Of a stretch of DNA of 40,618 bases, positions 23,716 to 32,750 are shown one piece after another (positions within the stretch are counted from its first letter, which is position 1; every line of letters begins with the position of its first letter). The notes beneath the pieces are model-generated. The model was not told the DNA's origin. It ran no database searches and saw only the letters and a program-made list of their open reading frames with translations. The position numbers and the translations under genes were made by a program. Source of the stretch: Acidimicrobiales bacterium (GTDB lineage: Bacteria > Actinomycetota > Acidimicrobiia > Acidimicrobiales > SZUA-35); assembly GCA_020628305.1 (NCBI GenBank), contig JAHDFH010000008.1, positions 11,275 to 51,892 on the forward strand. Reading direction: 5' to 3'.

Positions 23716-23964
23716 GTGTCTGGCAACCTCAGCAGAGATTTGGCAAGTACCTCCAAGACCGGCGATGGGGGAGGCATTGAGCTGGCGTTGGCTGGCGCTT
23801 TCTTTGGCTTCGTCGGGTATATGTTGGATCGACAATTTGGCACGCTTCCGGTGTTTCTTCTGGTTGGGTTCCTGTTTGGGTTTATTGGTAGTTCGATTTC
23901 GTTTTATTATCGATACAAAGCCCAAATGGCCAAATACGATGATCCCGAAGATGGTGGCATCTGA
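23716..23964 (+). CDS. AtpZ/AtpI-family small membrane protein
   Basis: Protein of 82 residues with two helices: IELALAGAFFGFVGYMLDRQFGTLPVFLLVGFLFGFIGSSISFYYRY. The Gly-rich first helix and the YMLDRQFGT turn are typical of AtpZ proteins, which open atp operons and are thought to help magnesium or c-ring assembly. It starts with GTG, and its stop overlaps the next start as TGATG. Confidence 0.82.
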   Translation: MSGNLSRDLASTSKTGDGGGIELALAGAFFGFVGYMLDRQFGTLPVFLLVGFLFGFIGSSISFYYRYKAQMAKYDDPEDGGI

Positions 23965-24410
23965 TGGTTCTGTCGCCTGTGGTCGAACTTGCTCAAGATT
24001 TAGCAAGGCGAGCCCTTTTCCTTGCGCCAATACCCGTTGTCGGAGCCTATCTTGTGGCTGGTTTTGACGCTGGACTGTCCGTTTTGCTGGGAATTGCAAT
24101 TTCGGTGGCGAACTTTATGCTTTCGGCATATATTTTGACTTGGGCGTCAAAGCAGTCCACTGCGATGATAGCCTCTACCTCGGTAAGTGGATACTTTATC
24201 CGAGTCTCATTAATAGCTGCGGCCGTTTGGTTGTTGATTGATGTGGAATCGGTTAGTTTAATCTGGCTTACTTTAACCCTAGTAATTTCTCACTTGGGTC
24301 TATTGCTGTTGGAACTGCCTCATGTTTCGACAACGATTGCTCACCCAGGTCTTAAACCCAAGGCCGCAGACCGCAAACCTGCAGCCGGTTATTCAAAGGA
24401 GCTTCTCTAG
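23964..24410 (+). CDS. atpI: ATP synthase protein I (AtpI-like)
   Basis: Membrane protein of 148 residues with four predicted helices (about 20-38, 40-60, 75-95, 100-120) and a basic tail. The arrangement FLAPIPVVGAYLVAGFDAGLSVLLGIAISVANFML followed by YFIRVSLIAAAVWLLI fits the ATP synthase I family, a c-ring assembly factor. Sequence identity within this family is low, so the call rests on position before atpB and on topology. The stop TAG overlaps the GTG start of atpB by one base. Confidence 0.72.
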   Translation: MVLSPVVELAQDLARRALFLAPIPVVGAYLVAGFDAGLSVLLGIAISVANFMLSAYILTWASKQSTAMIASTSVSGYFIRVSLIAAAVWLLIDVESVSLIWLTLTLVISHLGLLLLELPHVSTTIAHPGLKPKAADRKPAAGYSKELL

Positions 24411-25159
24411 TGCTCGCACTCGAGTTCCCAACGATCGACAACTTAGTAAAATGGCCAGCGTATTTTGGCGAAGACACCTGGTACGCCTTTAACAAGATTG
24501 GCGTGATCAGCGTTCTTGCTTTTCTTCTGCCGACGCTGCTGTTCTTACTTGCTAAAAAAGAGCTGGTGCCTGCTACAACACAAAACATTGTCGAAGGCAT
24601 TGTGGGCTTCGTTGATACGCAGATAATCGAGCCAACTATGGGCGCTGCGGGCCGTCGTTACCTGCCTTTCCTGCTGACATTGTTTCTCTTTGTCTTCATG
24701 AACAACATTTTCGAGATCATCCCAACCTTCCAGATGCCCGGAACAGCCCGGATTGCTACTCCGATGTTTCTCGCATTGGTTGTGTGGGCTACCTACATTA
24801 TTGTTGGGCTTAAGCATAACGGCCTTGAATATCTCAAGGCCTCATTGTTCCCGTCAGGCGTGCCCTGGTACATGTACATCATTGTTAGCCCAATCGAGTT
24901 CATCTCAACCTTTATTCTTCGCCCCTTCAGCTTGACAATTCGTCTTTTCGCAAACATGTTGGCAGGACACATTCTGCTAGTCACCTTCGGGGTGCTTTCC
25001 ATAGCCATGTTTGAGCTGTTTATTCCCGCATCGGTTCTGCCGTTCAGCGTGTTGGTCTTGTTGACAGGCTTTGAGGGTATGGTGTCATTCCTTCAGGCAT
25101 TCATCTTTACACTACTAACCGCTATTTATTTAGATTCGTCACTAAACGTACATCACTAA
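24410..25159 (+). CDS. atpB: F1Fo ATP synthase subunit a
   Basis: Proton-channel subunit of Fo, 249 residues with five to six helices. The essential arginine is R178 in FSLTIRLFANMLAGH, and PIEFISTFILRPFS precedes it. The last helix FEGMVSFLQAFIFTLLTAIYL carries the conserved Q and Y. The start is GTG. It is followed by a 54-base spacer with an A-rich translation-initiation region for atpE, as expected for a subunit made in many copies. Confidence 0.96.
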   Translation: MLALEFPTIDNLVKWPAYFGEDTWYAFNKIGVISVLAFLLPTLLFLLAKKELVPATTQNIVEGIVGFVDTQIIEPTMGAAGRRYLPFLLTLFLFVFMNNIFEIIPTFQMPGTARIATPMFLALVVWATYIIVGLKHNGLEYLKASLFPSGVPWYMYIIVSPIEFISTFILRPFSLTIRLFANMLAGHILLVTFGVLSIAMFELFIPASVLPFSVLVLLTGFEGMVSFLQAFIFTLLTAIYLDSSLNVHH

Positions 25160-25525
<366 letters not shown>

Positions 25526-25537
25526 GGGTAAGCATCA

Positions 25538-26065
25538 ATGCTGTTGTTATTGGCAGATCCAGTTGAAGAGACTGAAGCAATAAACCCTGTTGTCCCCGAC
25601 CTCGGAGAGATGTTTTGGGGCGCAACAATGTTTATTCTTTTGTACCTGATGGTTCGCTATGTGCTGCTTCCTCCGGTCACCAAGGTGATGGACGAGCGCT
25701 CCGAGCGAATAAAGGGTGACAAAGATGCTGCCGAAGCTGCTAGACAGGCGGTGGCCGGCCTTGCAAACGATAGGCAAGATCAGCTAGCCGATGTTAAAGC
25801 AGAGGCCGCAGCGATGATGGAGCAAGCGCGAACCGAAGCCGAGGCTGAAAGGGCGTCTATCCTAAGCCAAGCCGAAAGAGAAGTGCTAACCATTAAGGAC
25901 GCTACTCGAGCTGAAATCGAGGGTGAACGCTCTCAGGTGATTCGCTCGTTACGCCCGGAGGTTGTCAAACTCTCTGTGGCAGCCGCCCGTAAAGTTCTCG
26001 ATCGAGATATCGACCCAAACAAGGCTAAGCCAGTCTTGGAGTCGCACCTCGAAGGTCTAAGTTAG
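25538..26065 (+). CDS. atpF: F1Fo ATP synthase subunit b
   Basis: Stator subunit of 175 residues with one membrane helix (FWGATMFILLYLMVRYVLL, about 26-45) and a long charged coiled coil (50-160) rich in Ala, Glu and Arg. It has the conserved DERSERIKGDKDAAEAAR start of the stalk. It binds delta and subunit a and holds F1 against rotation. The second stalk gene follows after 13 bases. Confidence 0.93.
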   Translation: MLLLLADPVEETEAINPVVPDLGEMFWGATMFILLYLMVRYVLLPPVTKVMDERSERIKGDKDAAEAARQAVAGLANDRQDQLADVKAEAAAMMEQARTEAEAERASILSQAEREVLTIKDATRAEIEGERSQVIRSLRPEVVKLSVAAARKVLDRDIDPNKAKPVLESHLEGLS

Positions 26066-26078
26066 GAAATCAATAGCA

Positions 26079-26606
26079 ATGTTTGATCTGATACTCGCAG
26101 GAAAGCCAAACGGAGTACAACTCGCTGGCGACATCCTTGAGGTTTACTGGGGTTCCGCAGCATTCTTCGTGCTGGTGGCTCTCTTCCTATGGAAGGGTCT
26201 TCCTAGCCTTAAGGCTTCACTAAAGAAGCGTACTGAATCGATCCGTAGCGAGCTGCAAGATGCTCACGATGAGCGACTTGCAGCCGAGCAAGCGCTAGAG
26301 GCCGGAAACTCTGTCCTCCCAGATTTGGGTCAAGAGCGTTCACGTATCCGCAAGGAAGCAGTTGAATCCTCAGCCAAGCTAAAAGCAGATCTCATCGAGC
26401 GTGCTCATGCAGACGCAGCGGCTCTCGTTGAGAAAGGCAAGTCAGATTGTCTAGCAATGAGGCGTCAGGCAATGGCTGATATCGAAGCAGAGATTGCTCA
26501 AGTGACAAAACAGACTACAGAAGCAGTAGTTCTAAATGACATTGATGCAGCGGCTCAGACTGATCTCATCGAAAGCTATATCCAGAAAGTAGGGCAGCTC
26601 GTATGA
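26079..26606 (+). CDS. Second b-type stalk subunit (b')
   Basis: Protein of 175 residues with a membrane helix (YWGSAAFFVLVALFLWKGL, about 23-41) and a coiled coil (SLKKRTESIRSELQDAHDERLAAEQALEAG to about 150). It is a divergent paralogue of subunit b, suited to a b-b' heterodimer. Its stop overlaps the atpH start by 4 bases. In mycobacteria this place is taken by a fused b-delta protein, so the pair here looks like the unfused state. Confidence 0.87.
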   Translation: MFDLILAGKPNGVQLAGDILEVYWGSAAFFVLVALFLWKGLPSLKASLKKRTESIRSELQDAHDERLAAEQALEAGNSVLPDLGQERSRIRKEAVESSAKLKADLIERAHADAAALVEKGKSDCLAMRRQAMADIEAEIAQVTKQTTEAVVLNDIDAAAQTDLIESYIQKVGQLV

Positions 26607-27121
26607 CATCGTTAGCACAGTCGTACGCGAAGGCTTTGCAAATCGTAGCCGGAGCCGAAGGTTCCTACGACAAGACCAAAGAAGAGATGCTCGCCATTAG
26701 CGAACTACTCCGCACTAACACTGAGCTGCGCTCTGCAGTGACAGATCGCCTAGTTCCTTCCGCATCTAGATTTCAGCTCATTTCAGATGCACTTGGAGGA
26801 AAGGTTTCGGACCTCACAAACACTCTTGTTGCCATGATCGCCGGCGCAGGCCGCGGCGGCAACTTCGAGGACATCGTTGCGGCGTTTGTTTCAGGTCAAG
26901 TTGGTGGAACACAGATTGCTACCGTGCGAAGCGCTGTTGCACTAAGCGAGGACCAGAAGGCTCGATTGGCTCAACAGCTTAAGTCTTCAATCGGATCCGA
27001 AGTTCAAATACAGAACATCGTTGATCCAGATGTTGTCGGTGGTTTGGTAACCACGATTGGCGATCGCGTCATTGATGGCACAGTTCGTACCCGTCTTGAG
27101 CGCATGAAAAGCTCAATCTAG
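26603..27121 (+). CDS. atpH: F1Fo ATP synthase subunit delta
   Basis: Caps the F1 alpha/beta ring and links it to the b stalk. The 172-residue protein starts SLAQSYAKALQIVAGAEG, the helical N-terminal domain, and ends with the C-terminal pattern VDPDVVGGLVTTIGDRVIDGTVRTRLERM, which is the delta/OSCP signature. Translational coupling with the b' gene (ATGA) suggests equal amounts of the two. Confidence 0.94.
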   Translation: MTSLAQSYAKALQIVAGAEGSYDKTKEEMLAISELLRTNTELRSAVTDRLVPSASRFQLISDALGGKVSDLTNTLVAMIAGAGRGGNFEDIVAAFVSGQVGGTQIATVRSAVALSEDQKARLAQQLKSSIGSEVQIQNIVDPDVVGGLVTTIGDRVIDGTVRTRLERMKSSI

Positions 27122-27149
27122 TCCCTGTAAGTAATTAGGAATAAAAGTT

Positions 27150-28766
27150 ATGACAATTGCATTCGATCCCCAGCAAATAGCAGATTCACTGAAAAACAAC
27201 CTCGCTTCTTTCGACGCTGACGTGAAGGGCAGAACGGTAGGACGAGTTGTTGAAATCGGCGATGGTATTGCTCGCGTGAGCGGACTACCCAACGCATCGG
27301 TCAATGAGATGCTCAAGTTCGAAAACGGCAATGTGGGCCTAGCCCTCAACCTTGACGAAGACACAATCGGCGCTGTAATTCTGGGCGATATGGATGGCAT
27401 TAGTGAGGGCCAGGCTGTTGAGTCCACCGGTGAGATCCTCTCGGTCCCAGTTGGTGATGGTCTGATCGGCCGGGTTGTCAACACTCTTGGCGAACCTGTA
27501 GACGGCAAAGGTCCTTTGACCAACGTTCAAGATCGTCGAATGGAGATTCAAGCTCCAGGCATAACCGGGCGTCAGCCAGTACACGAGCCAGTTCAAACAG
27601 GTATCAAGTCTGTAGATTCTCTGATCCCAATTGGTCGTGGCCAGCGAGAGCTAATTATTGGTGACCGTAAGACCGGTAAGACCACCATCGCAATCGACAC
27701 TATTCTCGCTCAAAAGGGCCTTGGAGTTAAGTGTATTTATGTAGCGATTGGCCAGAAAGGCTCTACTGTAGCTCAGACTGTGGCAACGCTTGAACAGCAC
27801 GGTGCAATGGAATACACAGCCATTGTTACAGCGCCTGCGTCTGACCCGGCTCCATACAAGTATCTTGCACCATACGCAGGTTGCGCTATTGGCCAGCACT
27901 GGATGGAAAACTCAGAGCATGCTCTGGTCATCTACGATGATCTCTCTAAGCAGGCCGAAGCCTACCGACAAGTTTCTTTGTTGCTTCGTCGTCCACCAGG
28001 CCGTGAAGCTTACCCGGGTGATGTCTTTTACCTCCACTCTCGTTTGTTGGAGCGAGCCGCCAAACTTTCTGATGAGCTGGGAGCGGGCTCACTTACCGCT
28101 CTTCCAATCATTGAAACTAAAGCTGGCGACGTGTCGGCTTACATCCCAACCAACGTGATCTCGATTACGGACGGGCAGATTTATCTTCAGGATGATCTTT
28201 TCAAGTCGGGCGTGCGCCCTGCTGTAGACGTGGGAATCAGTGTTTCTCGTGTTGGTTCAGCGGCCCAGGTAAAGGCAATGAAGAAAGCAGTGGGAACGCT
28301 GAAGTCAGATCTTCAGCAGTTCCGAGATCTAGCCGCTTTCGCAGCTTTCGGTTCTGACTTGGATGCTGTTTCTCAGGCACAGTTGGATCGTGGCTATCGA
28401 TTGACAGAGCTCCTGAAGCAGGGAATCAACGCTCCAGTTCCGGTTGAGAATCAGGTTGTGATTCTTTATGCAGGCACCAGAGGTTACCTGGATGACATTG
28501 CAATTGAGGACGTATCTCGTTACGAGTCAGAGATCCTTGAATGGTTTGCAAGCCGCCACTCAGACATCCTTTCATCAATCAAGAACGATGGTGTCGTTCC
28601 GGATGACGAGGCGCTAATTGCCGCAATTGCCGTATTCACCGAACAGTTTGTGCCGACAGAAGGGCCGGCTGCTTCTGAGCCAGAGGCCGAAGCGCAGGCA
28701 TCGGCAGAATCAAAGATGGTAGACGCAGATAATACTCTGCCCGAAGAAGATGTATCGAGAGGCTAG
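27150..28766 (+). CDS. atpA: F1Fo ATP synthase subunit alpha
   Basis: Non-catalytic nucleotide-binding subunit of F1. Of its 538 residues, the P-loop is GDRKTGKT (171-178), [14 protein letters not shown] precedes it, and the arginine finger is R367 in [10 protein letters not shown]. The C terminus is about 25 residues longer than in E. coli, with an acidic Ala/Glu-rich tail after [12 protein letters not shown]. Mycobacterial alpha also has a C-terminal extension that limits ATP hydrolysis, but that one is basic. AGGA lies upstream of the ATG. Confidence 0.97.
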   Translation: MTIAFDPQQIADSLKNNLASFDADVKGRTVGRVVEIGDGIARVSGLPNASVNEMLKFENGNVGLALNLDEDTIGAVILGDMDGISEGQAVESTGEILSVPVGDGLIGRVVNTLGEPVDGKGPLTNVQDRRMEIQAPGITGRQPVHEPVQTGIKSVDSLIPIGRGQRELIIGDRKTGKTTIAIDTILAQKGLGVKCIYVAIGQKGSTVAQTVATLEQHGAMEYTAIVTAPASDPAPYKYLAPYAGCAIGQHWMENSEHALVIYDDLSKQAEAYRQVSLLLRRPPGREAYPGDVFYLHSRLLERAAKLSDELGAGSLTALPIIETKAGDVSAYIPTNVISITDGQIYLQDDLFKSGVRPAVDVGISVSRVGSAAQVKAMKKAVGTLKSDLQQFRDLAAFAAFGSDLDAVSQAQLDRGYRLTELLKQGINAPVPVENQVVILYAGTRGYLDDIAIEDVSRYESEILEWFASRHSDILSSIKNDGVVPDDEALIAAIAVFTEQFVPTEGPAASEPEAEAQASAESKMVDADNTLPEEDVSRG

Positions 28767-28773
28767 TAGCTAA

Positions 28774-29706
28774 ATGCCAGGTGGTGCTGAACGGGTCCTA
28801 CGACGCCGTATAAATAGTGTTAAAAACACTAAGAAGATCACAAGGGCTATGGAGCTTATTGCTGCTACCCGCGTGGCCAGAGCTCAGCAGCGTTCTCGTA
28901 GTGCTCGCCCATATGCTCAGCAGCTTACAGGTGTTATCGAGGACCTAGCCGCTGGAGGAGCTGATGTTGAGCATCCGCTGTTGCGCCAAGTTGAGAACCC
29001 GACAAGTGTTGCGTTCATCGTATGTGCAGGCGATCGTGGTTTAGCTGGACCATACAATGCTTCTATTCTGCGCTCGGCAGAGTCGGAAATTCAGGCGCTT
29101 AGAAGTAACGGCGGGGACTACAAGCTGATCTGTATTGGCAAGAAGGTTGCTGATTACTTTAGGTTCCGTAGCTATCAGATAACTGCGGACTTTGCTGGCT
29201 TTAGTGACAACCCAAGCTACGACAACGCTCGTGAGATCGCTCGGATAATCCGCAAGATGTTTGATGCTGGCGAAGTGGATCAGGTCGAGCTCATCTACAC
29301 AGAGTTTGTAAGCCTTGGTACTCAAAAGCCTGTGGTGCGTCGGTTCTTGCCGCTTGAGTCAACCGAAGTCATTGCATCACAAGGTGGGGGCGAAGCTTCT
29401 GACCTAGCACTTTACGATTTTGAACCAAGCCCGGAAGGGGTCCTCGAAGATCTCCTCCCACGCTATGTGGAGGCTCGTCTCTTCGCAGCCCTCCTCGACG
29501 CTGCTGCGTCTGAGCACGCCAACCGTCAGCGCGCCATGAAAGCAGCCACCGATAATGCTGAGGATTTGATAGGAAAGCTATCCCGTGACATGAACCGTGC
29601 CCGTCAGGAATCCATCACTACCGAGATCATGGAAATCGTTGGCGGTGCAGAGGCCTTGGGCGCTGATAAGACAATAAAGTTCCAAGATTTAGATTTGATT
29701 AATTAG
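28774..29706 (+). CDS. atpG: F1Fo ATP synthase subunit gamma
   Basis: Rotor shaft of F1, 310 residues. The N-terminal helix LRRRINSVKNTKKITRAMELIAATRVARAQQR and the C-terminal helix NRARQESITTEIMEIVGGAEAL form the coiled coil; the central globular part has VAFIVCAGDRGLAGPYNASILR. It starts 7 bases after the atpA stop without its own clear ribosome binding site, so re-initiation is likely. Confidence 0.96.
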   Translation: MPGGAERVLRRRINSVKNTKKITRAMELIAATRVARAQQRSRSARPYAQQLTGVIEDLAAGGADVEHPLLRQVENPTSVAFIVCAGDRGLAGPYNASILRSAESEIQALRSNGGDYKLICIGKKVADYFRFRSYQITADFAGFSDNPSYDNAREIARIIRKMFDAGEVDQVELIYTEFVSLGTQKPVVRRFLPLESTEVIASQGGGEASDLALYDFEPSPEGVLEDLLPRYVEARLFAALLDAAASEHANRQRAMKAATDNAEDLIGKLSRDMNRARQESITTEIMEIVGGAEALGADKTIKFQDLDLIN

Positions 29707-29721
29707 GTTTGTAACCCCTGA

Positions 29722-31202
<1,481 letters not shown>

Positions 31203-31203
<1 letters not shown>

Positions 31204-31631
31204 TGGCAGAGTCCGAGCAAACCCAGCTCCTACAGGTTGAGTTCGTATCACCTGAGGAGGTACTGTACTCAGGTATGGCTGACACGGTTGTGGCTCGTAC
31301 ACGTGGTGGGGGCGATATCGCCTTCTTGTATGGACACGAGCCATTTATCGGCAGTCTGATCACTTCTGAGGTCAAAGTTTTTGAAGTCGATGACGCTCGA
31401 GTGGAGAAGTCCTTCGTTGTCCGGGGTGGCTTTGTATCGGTCAATGGTGAAAAGGTGACAGTTCTTTCTGATGCAGCGATTGCTTCAGAAGATATTGATG
31501 TCGCTGCTGCGAAGGCCGAGCTTGAAGAAGCCGAAGCTGGGCTCCAGAAAGATCCTGAGAGCTCATACCTGCAAGCTGACAAGAAGTGGGCTGAAGTTCG
31601 TCTAATTGCTGCGGGTGAGCTAACAATCTAA
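31203..31631 (+). CDS. atpC: F1Fo ATP synthase subunit epsilon
   Basis: Regulatory rotor subunit of 142 residues. The beta-sandwich is visible as LLQVEFVSPEEVLYSGMADTVVARTRGGGDIAFLYGHEPFIGSL and VRGGFVSVNGEKVTVLSDAAI, followed by a helical C-terminal part (VAAAKAELEEAEAGLQKD...). It closes the operon; a hairpin follows 3 bases after the stop. Confidence 0.95.
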
Positions 31632-31634
31632 GCC

Positions 31635-31656
31635 ACGGTCGAATAGGACCGTCCCC
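31635..31656 (+). promoter_or_regulatory. Hairpin with ACCGTCCCC between atpC and glpX
   Basis: ACGGTC (31635-31640) and GACCGT (31647-31652) form a 6-pair stem with a 6-base loop just after atpC, and ACCGTCCCC covers 31648-31656. No T run follows, so it is a weak terminator at best. It could be a repeat element or a regulatory site, as the motif also precedes hom and prfA. Confidence 0.45.
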
Positions 31657-31668
31657 ACCGTACTGTGG

Positions 31669-31674
31669 TAGTGT
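31669..31674 (+). promoter_or_regulatory. -10 box TAGTGT for leaderless glpX
   Basis: TAGTGT ends 6 bases before the ATG at 31681; there is no Shine-Dalgarno. It supports transcription of glpX apart from the atp operon. Confidence 0.4.
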
Positions 31675-31680
31675 TTGTCA

Positions 31681-32667
31681 ATGGCAGCTAACCACGTTCA
31701 ACCAGACCGCAACATAGCTTTGGAGCTTGTTCGCACCACTGAGGCAGCTGCGATTGCTGCAGCCCGCCACATGGGCAGAGGCGACAAGATCAAGGCTGAT
31801 CAAGCTGCGGTTGATGCAATGCGTCACATGCTTTCCGGTGTTGAGATGGATGGCCTGGTGATTATCGGAGAAGGCGAAAAAGACGAAGCTCCCATGCTAT
31901 TTAACGGGGAGTTTGTCGGAAATGGAGAACCGCCGCACACCGATGTTGCGGTCGATCCGATTGACGGCACTACTCTGACCGCCCAAGGACAAGCGGGTGC
32001 GATAGCAGTGATTGCTGTTGCAGACAGGGGGTCTATGTTCGACCCTGGACCTTGCTTCTACATGGAGAAGTTGGCAGTAGGGCCAGCGGGAGTCGGTGTC
32101 GTTAGCTTGGACAACTCAGTCCAACAAAATGTTAAAGATTTAGCGCAATCAATGGGTAAGCCAGCAAGCGAAATAACAGCTGTCGTGTTGGATCGCCCAA
32201 GACATGAAGAACTCATCGCCGAGATTCGTTCCACAGGTGCCAGAATCGCGCTCATCAAGGACGGCGATGTCGCAGGCGCTATCGCTACAGCTTGGCCGGA
32301 ATCAGGTATTGATATTCTGTTCGGGATTGGTGGAACTCCTGAAGCCGTCATAACTGCAGCTGCGTTGAAGAGCATGGGTGGCGATTTGCAAGGGCGCCTT
32401 TGGGCAGCCGATGAACTACAAGCAACGCAAGCTAGGGACCAAGGTTATGACCTTGGAAAAGTGCTTGGAATGGATGATCTGATCAACACAGACAACTGCT
32501 TCTTCGCCGCAACTGGCATCACCACGGGTGATCTTCTTGAAGGAGTAAAGTTCACTTCGACTGGCATGAGAACACAATCTTTGGTGATGCGATCGAGGTC
32601 TGGAACAGTGCGACTCGTTGAAGGCATCCACAGAAAATCAAAATTCGACTCAATTCTCGAAGAATAG
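31681..32667 (+). CDS. glpX: Fructose-1,6-bisphosphatase class II
   Basis: Gluconeogenic phosphatase, 328 residues. The metal-binding motifs of the lithium-sensitive phosphatase fold are IIGEGEKDEAPML (62-73) and DVAVDPIDGTTL (88-99). FDPGPCFYMEKLAVGP and GIGGTPEAVITAAALK also fit GlpX. In actinobacteria this is usually the only FBPase. The ATG at 31681 is chosen over an in-frame TTG at 31675 because of the -10 spacing. pgi, another sugar phosphate gene, lies at the end of the window. Confidence 0.96.
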   Translation: MAANHVQPDRNIALELVRTTEAAAIAAARHMGRGDKIKADQAAVDAMRHMLSGVEMDGLVIIGEGEKDEAPMLFNGEFVGNGEPPHTDVAVDPIDGTTLTAQGQAGAIAVIAVADRGSMFDPGPCFYMEKLAVGPAGVGVVSLDNSVQQNVKDLAQSMGKPASEITAVVLDRPRHEELIAEIRSTGARIALIKDGDVAGAIATAWPESGIDILFGIGGTPEAVITAAALKSMGGDLQGRLWAADELQATQARDQGYDLGKVLGMDDLINTDNCFFAATGITTGDLLEGVKFTSTGMRTQSLVMRSRSGTVRLVEGIHRKSKFDSILEE

Positions 32668-32708
32668 CCCTCATTTGGGAATATTCACCCAGAAGATCAG
32701 GGTCTTTG
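32668..32708 (+). terminator. Nested hairpin after glpX
   Basis: CCCT (32668-32671) pairs with AGGG (32699-32702) outside an inner TGGG/CCCA stem (32676-32679 with 32888-style loop of eight bases, ending 32691), followed by TCTTTGTT. The inner loop is long and the stems short, so this is a moderate candidate for the glpX terminator. Confidence 0.3.
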
Positions 32709-32737
32709 TTGAGATACTGCCGCGTTGAGTTTTCATG

Positions 32738-32743
32738 TATCCT
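32738..32743 (+). promoter_or_regulatory. -10 box TATCCT for a leaderless kinase transcript
   Basis: TATCCT ends 7 bases before the ATG at 32751, matching the other leaderless candidates. Confidence 0.45.
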
Positions 32744-32750
32744 AGAAGTA

